A stretch of DNA of 36,832 bases, from assembly GCA_023334545.1 (NCBI GenBank), contig JAADVB010000193.1, positions 1-36,832 of the forward strand. The letters are read 5' to 3'. Every line of letters begins with the position of its first letter. Position 1 is the stretch's first letter. The DNA comes from Salisapilia sapeloensis (taxonomy: Eukaryota > Oomycota > Peronosporomycetes > Peronosporales > Salisapiliaceae). This document shows, in pieces, positions 1 to 7,694 of the stretch. Made by a program: the position numbers and the translations under genes. The notes under the pieces are model-generated. The model saw nothing but the letters and a program-made list of their open reading frames with translations. It had not been told where the DNA came from and ran no database searches.

Positions 1-1
1 G

Positions 2-322
2 AGTCTAGCCAACCTCTTTGGTCTGTGGATGATGACACAACGCATGGATGAGTTCCGAGCTCATGACTATGTTTCGACGGCACAGGCCGAGATGGCACGT
101 GCGCAGCTCATGAAGCTCTTACCTGTTGTGCGTAAGAACGTCGTCTTGCTCACGGATGCGTGGGACTATGATGACTTTGAATTGAACTCGGCGCTTGGTA
201 ACTACGACGGAGACATCTACAATGCTCTCGTGAAGCGTGCTGCGGATGAACCACTGAACAGGACGCAAGTGGTGGAAGGCTATGAGAGCTACCTCAAGCC
301 ATTGATCCAATCGAACATGTAA
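2..322 (+). CDS. acyl-CoA oxidase, C-terminal part (partial)
   Basis: This is the 3' end of a gene that enters from the left edge; the frame is open from base 2 and ends at TAA 320-322. The 106 visible residues match the C-terminal helical domain of peroxisomal acyl-CoA oxidases, the FAD enzymes that catalyse the first, H2O2-producing step of peroxisomal beta-oxidation. Family-typical pieces are LTDAWDYDDFELNSALG, then YDGDIYNAL, PLN and a YESYLKPL end. The last residues, SNM, resemble a weak PTS1 peroxisomal signal but lack the usual basic middle residue. The FAD and acyl-CoA binding domains lie outside the window. Its stop faces the stop of the first elicitin gene, about 500 bp away. The family assignment rests on remembered motif similarity. 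Confidence 0.85.
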   Translation, partial: SLANLFGLWMMTQRMDEFRAHDYVSTAQAEMARAQLMKLLPVVRKNVVLLTDAWDYDDFELNSALGNYDGDIYNALVKRAADEPLNRTQVVEGYESYLKPLIQSNM

Positions 323-821
323 ATGCAACAAAAGAAAACTGTCGTTCATGCATTTCATTCTACTTGTAGTCTACCGTGGGCAAATGAAATACAGCAAGAC
401 CATAAGAAAGTAGTGTAAAAGCGTAAACTCGTACAGCTACCACTACAATCCAAGTTACCACTGCCTAGCAGTACACTGTACGCCTCAAGCCAAATTGCAA
501 ATGTGCACCTCTAATTCGACCATCATCGACGCTTACTTGAGGTGCCCGTCTCAAGGTACATTGTGGTAACCACTTGTGGCATGACTTTGATTCAGGGCAA
601 ATGCAGCTATGTATCGCCTCCAAATTGTTATCCTTAGACTACAGAATCTTAGCAGTCTACAACAGCTTGGGTGTCTACTATTCAATAGTAAAACTGTTAC
701 TCTTGTCCATAACAACCAAACATACAAGACCAAGTCCAAAGCAATGACCTTCGATTATAACGGATCCATCTCTTACTTCATGTTATCCATAATCCAAGAG
801 GTCGAGCTGAACAAAAAAAAC
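323..821. other. convergent intergenic spacer
   Basis: This 499-bp spacer lies between the ends of the acyl-CoA oxidase and elicitin genes and should contain both 3' UTRs. I see no protein-like frame, tRNA or repeat in it. Open frames here are the low-complexity antisense of the elicitin tail. Confidence 0.6.
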
Positions 822-1388
822 TTAGCACGCGGCGTGCGTAGACGTCGGGGCGGACGTGGAAGCCGGTGTCGCCGCCGGGGTGTCATCACCGGAGGCAGGA
901 GCCTCGGTCGTGGCCGAAGAGGAAGCGGTGGATGCGGCAGAAGACTCGCTAGACGAAGCGGCAGGAGCGCTGGCAGACGAAGCAGCAGAAGCGCTGGCCG
1001 ATGAAGCAGCAGAGGCAGTAGAAGAGGCGGCAGACGAGGCAGCAGAGACAGGGGCATCCTTAGCACCACCATCACAGGCGGACGAGACCTTGTCGATAAT
1101 GTCCGTTTGGAGGTTCGTCTTACCGTCACCGAGCGGGATCTCACAGTCCGTGTTCAAGTCCATCTCACCAACGTCCGAGAGCATCTTCTTGCAGGCGTCC
1201 GACTCGCACATGGCCTTGGCTTGCGCGTCCGTCGGGATCTTGCCAGAGGTGAAGGCGTATCCGTCCGAGTCTGAGTTGCACTTGTCGTAGTTCTCGTTCG
1301 AGAGCAATGGCGTGAGGCCAGAAACGTCACAGGTGTCGGCAGACACAGAGGCGACGGCCATAGCAGCGAGAGCAAGGTACTTGAACAT
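822..1388 (-). CDS. elicitin-like secreted protein with Ser/Ala-rich tail
   Basis: 188 residues. The frame is open further upstream, but the ATG at 1388-1386 is chosen because it begins a signal peptide (residues 1-17, ending SVSA). The elicitin domain has the six family cysteines at 20, 37, 61, 66, 82 and 105. The C1-C2 gap is 17 residues where classical alpha/beta elicitins have about 24, so this is an elicitin-like (ELL) member. Elicitins are secreted sterol/lipid-binding proteins that plants can sense. Residues 108-187 are an Ala/Ser/Thr/Pro tail, probably O-glycosylated. The protein ends in a lone Cys188, with no hydrophobic GPI-type tail. It is paralogous to the gene at 4003-4443 on the same strand, which shares the domain layout and the terminal AC. 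No intron is seen. Confidence 0.92.
   Translation of the reverse strand: MFKYLALAAMAVASVSADTCDVSGLTPLLSNENYDKCNSDSDGYAFTSGKIPTDAQAKAMCESDACKKMLSDVGEMDLNTDCEIPLGDGKTNLQTDIIDKVSSACDGGAKDAPVSAASSAASSTASAASSASASAASSASAPAASSSESSAASTASSSATTEAPASGDDTPAATPASTSAPTSTHAAC
967..1014 (-). repeat. 24-nt tandem duplication in the elicitin tail
   Basis: Two adjacent 24-nt copies (967-990 and 991-1014) differ at only a few bases and encode the Ser/Ala-rich tail of the first elicitin-like protein. Slippage at such repeats would explain length variation of the tail. Confidence 0.7.
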
Positions 1389-1424
1389 GATGAAGGGAAT
1401 GGGCTTGTGTCTCTTGTTGCAAAA

Positions 1425-1443
1425 GATAAAGTGGCACGAATGG
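1425..1443 (-). promoter_or_regulatory. Inr/FPR-like core promoter of first elicitin gene
   Basis: About 37 nt upstream of the ATG, the minus strand reads TCCATTCG followed shortly by CACTTTATC. This resembles the oomycete initiator (YTCANTYY) plus flanking promoter region (CAWTTTNYY), with one or two mismatches in each half. The position fits a short 5' UTR. The match was made by eye. Confidence 0.4.
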
Positions 1444-3623
1444 AAACGTCGGCGAACATGACGATCTGCTGGATAGACCAAATGGTTTGGTAGCTTCGAG
1501 CATGGCCAATCGCGCGCCCGCATCTCAAAGTATTTTTTAACCTCCACGCGTTACCAATGCCAGGCGTACTCGACTAAAGTTTCGGTGCTGCGCTGGCCAC
1601 GACGACGTTGGCGCCCGTTTTTTCATGGCCAGTCTTCCAAATTGGTTCATACTGGCGACTCTCGGACATGAAGCTTTCATGTTTGACTTTTATAGCTCGA
1701 GTGAAGTGGTTGGATAGTATTTGTAAATTCATGTCACGTACTCGTATGAAGAACAAGTGCAGCCAGACCGTGTGTTTAGATTGTGCCTTTCACTCACGCT
1801 TTTACATTTACCTCCCACGATAACGATCGGGAAGAGTGGAGATCAAGTTATCAGCATGATTTTTTCACGAGAATACTCGATAATTTTTCACTTATGAAAG
1901 GCGTGGAATGCCTGATCCGACCTCGACTATCGTAGAGTTATGCGACTCTCATTTCGTAGGGATGCGTATAAAATCCCATCAACGAATACCGCATGCGCAT
2001 GTCGATCTGAGACCGTTTAGTTCAGCTTTATCTTATAAGAGTAACAATACGAAGCGTCTCTTCCTTCATCCAGAACAATGCGTATGCTTTGCAATTGATA
2101 CCGAGCATGTACAGACCCAATACGAGCGCCAGAGCAAAACACGCTTTCATTCAGTTAAGTAACTGCCAGGTAGGTGTATCTTGTTGCTTTACGTCCAGTT
2201 CTGACCTTGGTAGGCGGGCCAAGTCTACAATTTATCCGTTTTCCAAGTTACATTTGACAACAAGCATGTCAGCGAAAATGATAATTTCGACTTCCTGACT
2301 GGCATTTTCAACGCCACTGTCAATGCTATTCCAATCTAAAGATGGTTGACTTAGTTATTTAGGTGGATGCCATAATATCTGCGTAGTGCGCATTGAAGAC
2401 CCAGAGAAGCGACCAACAATAATCTTTTAATTCACGTATCCAAGTTACCGGTCTTTAAAGACTTAATTATGCATGTTTATTTGATGATTACTAGCGTTTT
2501 GCTGATCGAAACTAAAACTTTATTCAGTAGCCAAATGCTCTCGGCAAGATTGGCATTCACGTAACCTTCCGCTCTGCAAGGTTATGACCGGTGCCATCCA
2601 TGCAAAAGCTAGTGTATTGGTTGCACTCATTGAATCATAATGGTGTCAAGATAGTATAAGTAAAAATTTGTTATATCTTGCTATATGTCTTCCACCTTGA
2701 AATAGCGATCACCAATATCTTACATTGGAGAGTCACACCTTTCACTTTAGCAGAAAATGATAAAAGATGCTAGATCGATCATTGAGATGGGTCTCTTTAA
2801 TTTGAATGTAGCAATCTTTGCAAAGTGGAGATAGGCCTTAAAATGAGATAGGTAAAGTAGCAATCTACCCAATGTAATGCACATAGCAATTGTAGAGTAT
2901 TTCATGCAAGACGCATCAATCCTTGTACTTGATTAAACTATACAATCTAATTTTATCTATACGCTTACTAATAGCTGACACGGTTTGCTTAATGTCTGCT
3001 CTAGTCTGGGCGTTGCTATCCAGTATAGATAAAGTTGGCTATGCTTTCTGCCTTGATAAAAATCGATTGCTCTACAGATTATACAAACAAGCAAGGTCTT
3101 TGTAGATCATTTACCCTCCCTTGATCATCAATATTATGCTCGGCAGTTTTAAAGATTTCCACGCTTTAATCTTCGCGTTTGATATGTCACTGACACTCGT
3201 AGCGTGCATAGCCTATGATACTACTTTTACTCCTACTTTGTAGCGTATAAAGCTATGACGCACATGAAATTAGCTCTCCGTCATGGATATAGCCATGTAA
3301 GTTCGCTAGAGTCAACATGCACATTTCAAAATCAAATTGTCAGGGCGCAGACACACGAGTTTGTCCAGCAAATAAAGGAGAATACAGGAAGCTCAAAGCA
3401 ATTACGACGAGTAAAACGTATTCTTTGATGGAAACAAGCCTCGTCCTGACAATAGCCTTTCGAACGCAACATATAACAAAGGCCAGACATGGATCGTGCC
3501 TTCTGCCTTGTTCGGCTCCAAGTACGTCGTATCAGATGCGGCATTGCAAATGCTAGAGGCGCACAAGCTGCGAGCAAATTTTATGCACGGCTCCAAGGTA
3601 GCATCAAGAGATGCTGAACCCGT
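1444..3623. other. AT-rich intergenic region, no gene recognised
   Basis: This 2.2-kb stretch separates the upstream region of the first elicitin gene from the small frame at 3624-3884. It is visibly AT-rich beyond about 2300, with frequent stops in all frames. The longest frames (60-84 codons) have compositions with no recognisable domain. I saw no tRNA fold, terminal repeats or transposase-like frame. It may be decayed repeat sequence. Confidence 0.5.
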
Positions 3624-3884
3624 CTAAATGAAGTTCAACGCGTACAAAGCCAAGTCGTCGAAGGGTCCCTTCGACGTAGCCTGGTGGTAGATTTCCAACC
3701 TACATGAAAGCGAGTACAACTCAGCAAAACGGCGATAAACAATAGGAGAGGACGGAACCATACTTGTACCAGCACCTTTAATCAGATCCACCAGATTACA
3801 GATCAGAAACATACGAAGCACATCTTTTGCATCTTCAGCAGATATGCCCTTTGTATCTTCATGAGCAACGTAGGAACATTTCAT
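3624..3884 (-). CDS. small unrecognised protein or gene fragment
   Basis: From ATG 3884-3882 to TAG 3626-3624 there are 86 codons. The protein has a balanced, protein-like composition: an acidic start (HEDTKGISAEDAKDVL), a hydrophobic middle (MFLICNLVDLIKG) and a C-terminus ending LALYALNFI. I do not recognise a family. No signal peptide or clear membrane segment is seen. A plausible intron also lies inside it (donor GTACAAGT, acceptor CATGTAG, about 70 nt), which would change the C-terminus, so the model is uncertain. It could be a real short gene, one exon of a larger gene, or a remnant. It lies 118 bp beyond the stop of the second elicitin gene on the same strand. Confidence 0.33.
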   Translation of the reverse strand: MKCSYVAHEDTKGISAEDAKDVLRMFLICNLVDLIKGAGTSMVPSSPIVYRRFAELYSLSCRLEIYHQATSKGPFDDLALYALNFI

Positions 3885-4002
3885 GGAACACGATAAAGGT
3901 AGCAAAAAGCATGTTTCAATTACAAAAACACCCTCTTATGCTTGGTACTTATCAGACACGAAAAGCACAAGATTGGAGGTTTCAAAACAATCCTCCAAGT
4001 GC

Positions 4003-4443
4003 TTAGCAAGCCGGGGGAGCTTCCGTCGGCGTCGGGGCGTCCGTCGGGGCAGGGCCATCCGTCGGGGCCGGGCCGTCCGTCGGGGCAGGAGCGTCCGAAG
4101 AGGCAGAAGGAGACGCGTCACCGTGGCACGAGTTCTGGACCTTGTCGATGACGTCGTTCTTGAGGTTGGCACCACCGCCAATCGGGATGGAGCAGTCAGT
4201 CTCCGTGCCAGAGTTGTCGAGCGTCGTGAGCATCTGGTCACAAGCTTCAGACTTGCACATGGCAAGAGCCTGCTCGTCCGTCGGGGCGTTACCGGACGTA
4301 AACTGGTAGCCAGCGGCGTCCTTGCCACACTGGTCGTAGTTCGGGTCCGAAAGCAGAGGCGTCAAGGCCATGACGTCGCACGGGGCGGCGTAGGTGGTGG
4401 CAACCGAGGCGGCAGCAGCAAGGACGAAGATCTTGGCGAACAT
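4003..4443 (-). CDS. elicitin-like secreted protein with Pro/Thr/Ala repeat tail
   Basis: 146 residues. The ATG at 4443-4441 is chosen because it starts a clean signal peptide (about residues 1-20, ending TTYAA); the open frame upstream of it is not protein-like. The elicitin domain has cysteines at 22, 39, 63, 68, 84 and 106. The spacing is nearly identical to the neighbour at 822-1388, including the short 17-residue C1-C2 gap, so this is an ELL-type paralogue. Residues 111-145 form a linker built on repeats of APTDGP, likely O-glycosylated. As in the neighbour, the final residue is an unpaired cysteine (146). The predicted role is secreted or wall-associated lipid/sterol binding. No intron is seen. 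Confidence 0.93.
   Translation of the reverse strand: MFAKIFVLAAAASVATTYAAPCDVMALTPLLSDPNYDQCGKDAAGYQFTSGNAPTDEQALAMCKSEACDQMLTTLDNSGTETDCSIPIGGGANLKNDVIDKVQNSCHGDASPSASSDAPAPTDGPAPTDGPAPTDAPTPTEAPPAC
4039..4092 (-). repeat. 18-nt minisatellite coding for APTDGP repeats
   Basis: Three 18-nt copies (4039-4056, 4057-4074, 4075-4092) with a few substitutions encode the Pro/Thr/Asp repeats of the second elicitin tail. The unit keeps the frame, so copy-number change alters only tail length. Confidence 0.8.
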
Positions 4444-4465
4444 TGTGAAGTAGTTTGTGGGCGAG

Positions 4466-4483
4466 CTCAAATCGAAGAGTGAG
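4466..4483 (-). promoter_or_regulatory. Inr/FPR-like core promoter of second elicitin gene
   Basis: The minus strand reads CTCACTCTTCGATTTGAG, ending 22 nt upstream of the ATG. CTCACTCT matches the oomycete Inr consensus YTCANTYY exactly. The following CGATTTGAG matches FPR (CAWTTTNYY) with a few mismatches. This is a good positional fit for a transcription start with a short 5' UTR. Confidence 0.55.
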
Positions 4484-4829
4484 GTCCTCGTTCGACTCGA
4501 ATTGGACGGCCAGGAGGTTTCTGAGTCGTACATAGCATTCTCAGCCCTACGCAGCAGTATGTAACGCGTTCATAGTCAACTTATATAGCGACATGGACCA
4601 CCTGGTCCTTCCAACAGATCTCGCCTTCTTTCGCAAGTCATCCGCACTCTATTTTGCACTCCTTTTTCTAGTTCGACTCCGACAGATCCTCCAACAAGCT
4701 TCAACACGTTAGCAAGAGGTTCACGCGTCTGATTGCCGCTGGACGCAATCGAGTGTCATCGCTTTCAGCGCAAGTGTTTAGGAGCTCGAGTGTCCGGTTA
4801 CGAGACAAAAGTGGAAACGATCGGTTTGA

Positions 4830-4851
4830 GCGCTGAGTTTGCGCTGAGTTT
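4830..4851. repeat. exact 11-nt tandem pair
   Basis: The 11-mer GCGCTGAGTTT occurs twice in a row, about 390 bp upstream of the second elicitin ATG. It could be a chance or slippage product; no function is known. Confidence 0.6.
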
Positions 4852-4867
4852 ACCCTTCGATCTAGCT

Positions 4868-4886
4868 AACCCAGTAAATCTGGGTT
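4868..4886. repeat. short perfect inverted repeat (hairpin)
   Basis: AACCCAG and CTGGGTT flank a 5-nt AT loop. It is a small potential hairpin in the spacer. No tRNA arms surround it, and the function is unknown. Confidence 0.5.
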
Positions 4887-5345
4887 TGGAACCCGCAACG
4901 CTTCAGAGGTTCACGACAGATCCGACTCCGGGTAGTCGTGATCGAAGCAACATGGTGCCCGTCAGATAGCCACTTCATATGGTTACATTCACATATCTCG
5001 TGTTCCCCTTTACACTCGAATTCATGATGACTGTCCGTGGGCCAAGACGATCATCTACTCCATCTATGTTCATTTCCGACGCTTCCGGAAACCAAGGGAT
5101 CCTACATCGACAACATTAGTCGCAAGGTAGAAATTTCAAATGCTGACGACGGCAACAAAACTTCAACGATGGAAGATGTGGGTCACCGCAGTTGAAGAGT
5201 CGCATCCGCGCAAACAAAAGAGCCGAAGCGTCGTAAAGACCACATACAAGCTCCCTATCAAGACCAATGTCCAAATGCAAAACGTTTCCTTTGTCTCTTG
5301 TTCAAAACGAAAATCCAACCGGACTGAAAAAAAATATCCGAAGAT

Positions 5346-6276
5346 TTAAAACTCGTACGACTCCCGCCGCTCTTGCGGGCCTGTCGTCGGGTATTCATCT
5401 TCCCTTGTAGGTACAGTATACTGAGTCGTCGCCTGCGGTTGGCCTCTCGGCACCGTCGGGATCGCTCGGCCAGCGACATGGGGCGACATCATCTGAGGAG
5501 GTTGCTGGTTATAGTACGTCGCGACGGTCGAACTGCCGGAGCTGTTCGATCGACTGCCATCCAGACGGTTCGCGTACTGACCACTTGAAGCCAAATTGGA
5601 CGTCGGAAGAGACTTGGCGTACATGTCCGTAGCAGACGGTCCGCCCATCTCTTCATCAATGTCGTCTTCCCGCCTCTGTTTCGACCGACGGACGAGCGTC
5701 AGGAAGATGATGGCGACGGCAATGACGCCAATAGCTCCTCCGATGATGGCAAACACGACGCTCATGTCGCTTCCGCCACCTTCGTCGCTACCACTCTGTT
5801 CCTTTTGTGCGTCGCCCTGCGCACTCCCGCCAGAGGAAGACGAACCATCCGACTTGTCTGACTGTGACTTCGATTTCGATTTCGATTCAGAGCTCGATGC
5901 TGTGTCTGAATTAGGTTTCGAAGCACTGGCAGAACTACTGGCGGATTTGGAGTCGGACTTGGTGCCGGAAGAACCGCTTGCACCACCCGTTACAAAGTAC
6001 TGCGAGCAGTCGTAGGCAAAGTCTGGACAAACACCTCCGTCCAAGTATGCATAGCAATTATTGTCGGAAAACGACATGCACGGGGGACACGCCTGATCTG
6101 CGATGACACAGGAAGAGCCCTTTCCAATGATCCCGCATGTCTTAGTCGATTTACATTTCTCCGCGACATTAAATCCGCTCGTGTAGGCTACACGTGCATT
6201 AGAAATCATGAATGAAGTCATCTCATTCTAAGAACGTACCGATTAGAGAAGCGAGTACGAGGAAATTGAGCTTCAT
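5346..6276 (-). CDS. Cys/Ser-rich single-pass cell-surface protein
   Basis: Two exons: 6240-6276 and 5346-6187, split by a 52-nt intron (6188-6239; GTACGT donor, GTGTAG acceptor). Splicing is inferred because it adds a signal peptide (MKLNFLVLASLIAYTSG) to a frame that otherwise starts without one. The product is 292 residues. The ectodomain has eight cysteines (24, 30, 39, 46, 49, 57, 66, 73), then a Ser/Gly/Lys/Glu-rich stalk (about 80-152). One transmembrane helix (about 154-178) is followed by a basic RRSKQRR stop-transfer and a roughly 110-residue cytoplasmic tail ending in a Tyr-containing acidic tip (RRESYEF). This looks like a wall-facing or mechanosensing/receptor-type surface protein, but I recognise no named family. 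It is divergent from the gene at 6571, with under 300 bp between the starts. Confidence 0.82.
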
Positions 6277-6570
6277 CTTGTAAATAATGGTAGTGGTTCG
6301 AGTTCACGTGCGTGAGGGGCGCTCTGCTCCTCCTTGCCTGTGAGTACTAGTGCGCTGACTTCTTCTTGGAACTGCACGCGGGAAGTAATTGGTACGCTTT
6401 TCAGCCAATCATAGGTTAGTGGTTTGCAGCTATCCCACCCAAGAAATTTTCTTCGTTGATAAGAAGATAGCCACCACAGTACCCATGGCCTTAGCAGTAC
6501 ACCTAGGTACAATTCGAAAGTGTCAATCTACCTAGGTGGTCACTGCGCGAAAGCATGGAGCAATTGCACG

Positions 6571-7659
6571 ATGCGTGGCGCCTCCGTCGGCGTCGTCTCA
6601 TATCACTTTCGCCGTATCGTATCCACTTATCCCACATTGTGCCAATCACAAGCTACTCAAATGAGAACCCGATCCCTATCCGTATTCTTCACACGATTTC
6701 GATCTCGCCAGCTTCATTTTCGGTGCGTACCACGGATGCATTCGTCCAAGTACATTCGTCATGGCATGAAGTACTACTTCACACACTGTGAACTCGTCTA
6801 TCTGTCCATATTGCCCTTAACGGTGACGTTTCTACTTGGTCTCGGAAGTCTATTCGGCCTATTCTACCGAACCCTCGTACCCCAAGCTGAATGGCTGATG
6901 GATCAAAATGTCGCGGAGGAATTGGCATGGTTCCTGGCGGTCATGATGGTCTTCGCAGAGCACTTTATGATCACGATATTATCTATTCTATATTCTGTCT
7001 TTGTCCAGCCCCAATTCCAACGACGGGTGTTCAAGCGTGTTCTGAATGCAGAGCTGCGCAAGAGAGACAGACCTCCGCTCGGTAAACGATATGAACGGCA
7101 GCGAAGGGTCGAGGCTGGCTTGTCACCAAACCCGAACGAGTCATCCTCCTCTTCGGAAGAGTCGGATGACGACAACGGCAATGAACAATCTGGAAAGCGC
7201 AAGAAGCACAAGAAGAGTTGCTGCTGTGCGCCTTGTCGTTGTATTCGTGACGTTCTATGTTGCACCTTGAAATGCTGTCGCAAGCGCGTTTTACCGAGGC
7301 ATTGGGTCAGTTGGATCTTTTCTCCGTGGTTCTGGCTACGCGTGATAACATTGCCGCTGCTCATCCTCCCGCTGCTCGGTCACGCGCTCTACGGCTGGAT
7401 CAACGGCACATTGCACGCTTGGGATTACCACCAGTGCTATTTTCGACTTAAAAAGTATACATACAACCAACAGCGATCGTGTGTCCAAAGACACTCGAAA
7501 GAGTACGCCATCTTCGGCCGTCATTGCACGTGGCTCGAGATGGTTCCAATCCTCGGTCCGATTTTCTTCTTCACGAACACAGCTGGTGCAGCGCTGTTTG
7601 CTGCCGACATTGAAGTGGAAGAAGGTGGACCGTTCTCGCTTTCGGAAACACCAAAGTAG
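6571..7659 (+). CDS. EI24/RRT8-LDS-like polytopic membrane protein
   Basis: 362 residues from the first in-frame ATG (6571). ATGs at 6661 and 6736 are also possible starts, and the latter would remove a poorly structured N-terminus. Hydrophobic segments lie near 74-98, 117-147, 252-276 and 322-346. The C-terminal half (HAWDYHQCYF, then QR.C..H..EY..FG, then a P-I-L-G-P hydrophobic segment with N-T-A-G-A-A) resembles the EI24-type domain of fungal RRT8/LDS outer-spore-wall and lipid-droplet proteins. That suggests an ER or lipid-droplet membrane role. A Ser/Asp/Glu-rich loop (189-205) and a basic stretch precede a dense cysteine cluster (217-236) that may be palmitoylated. The stop is 35 bp from the stop of the convergent hydrolase gene. 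The family call is by remembered pattern only. Confidence 0.72.
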   Translation: MRGASVGVVSYHFRRIVSTYPTLCQSQATQMRTRSLSVFFTRFRSRQLHFRCVPRMHSSKYIRHGMKYYFTHCELVYLSILPLTVTFLLGLGSLFGLFYRTLVPQAEWLMDQNVAEELAWFLAVMMVFAEHFMITILSILYSVFVQPQFQRRVFKRVLNAELRKRDRPPLGKRYERQRRVEAGLSPNPNESSSSSEESDDDNGNEQSGKRKKHKKSCCCAPCRCIRDVLCCTLKCCRKRVLPRHWVSWIFSPWFWLRVITLPLLILPLLGHALYGWINGTLHAWDYHQCYFRLKKYTYNQQRSCVQRHSKEYAIFGRHCTWLEMVPILGPIFFFTNTAGAALFAADIEVEEGGPFSLSETPK

Positions 7660-7694
7660 GGATAGCTGTGAAATATCAAGTACTTTATTTTCCA

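Larger units (their letters stand above)
4484..5345. other. intergenic region upstream of second elicitin gene
   Basis: About 860 bp with no protein-like frame. It holds a perfect 11-nt tandem pair (4830-4840 and 4841-4851) and a perfect 7-bp inverted repeat with a 5-nt loop at 4868-4886. The left part should contain the elicitin promoter and the right part the 3' UTR of the receptor-like gene. Confidence 0.55.

Noticed and set aside
856..1290. 144-codon plus-strand frame rich in Ala/Glu
   Set aside because: It is the antisense of the elicitin Ser/Ala tail and domain; the repetitive GC-rich codons leave several frames open.
1444..3623. Transposon or LTR element in the AT-rich gap
   Set aside because: No terminal repeats, target duplication or polymerase/integrase/transposase-like frame could be found by eye.
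3883..4482. 199-codon Arg/Gly/Val-rich plus-strand frame
   Set aside because: It is the antisense shadow of the second elicitin gene, with repeats from the minisatellite.
4868..4886. Inverted repeat as a possible tRNA arm
   Set aside because: No acceptor stem, D arm or T-arm consensus can be placed around it.
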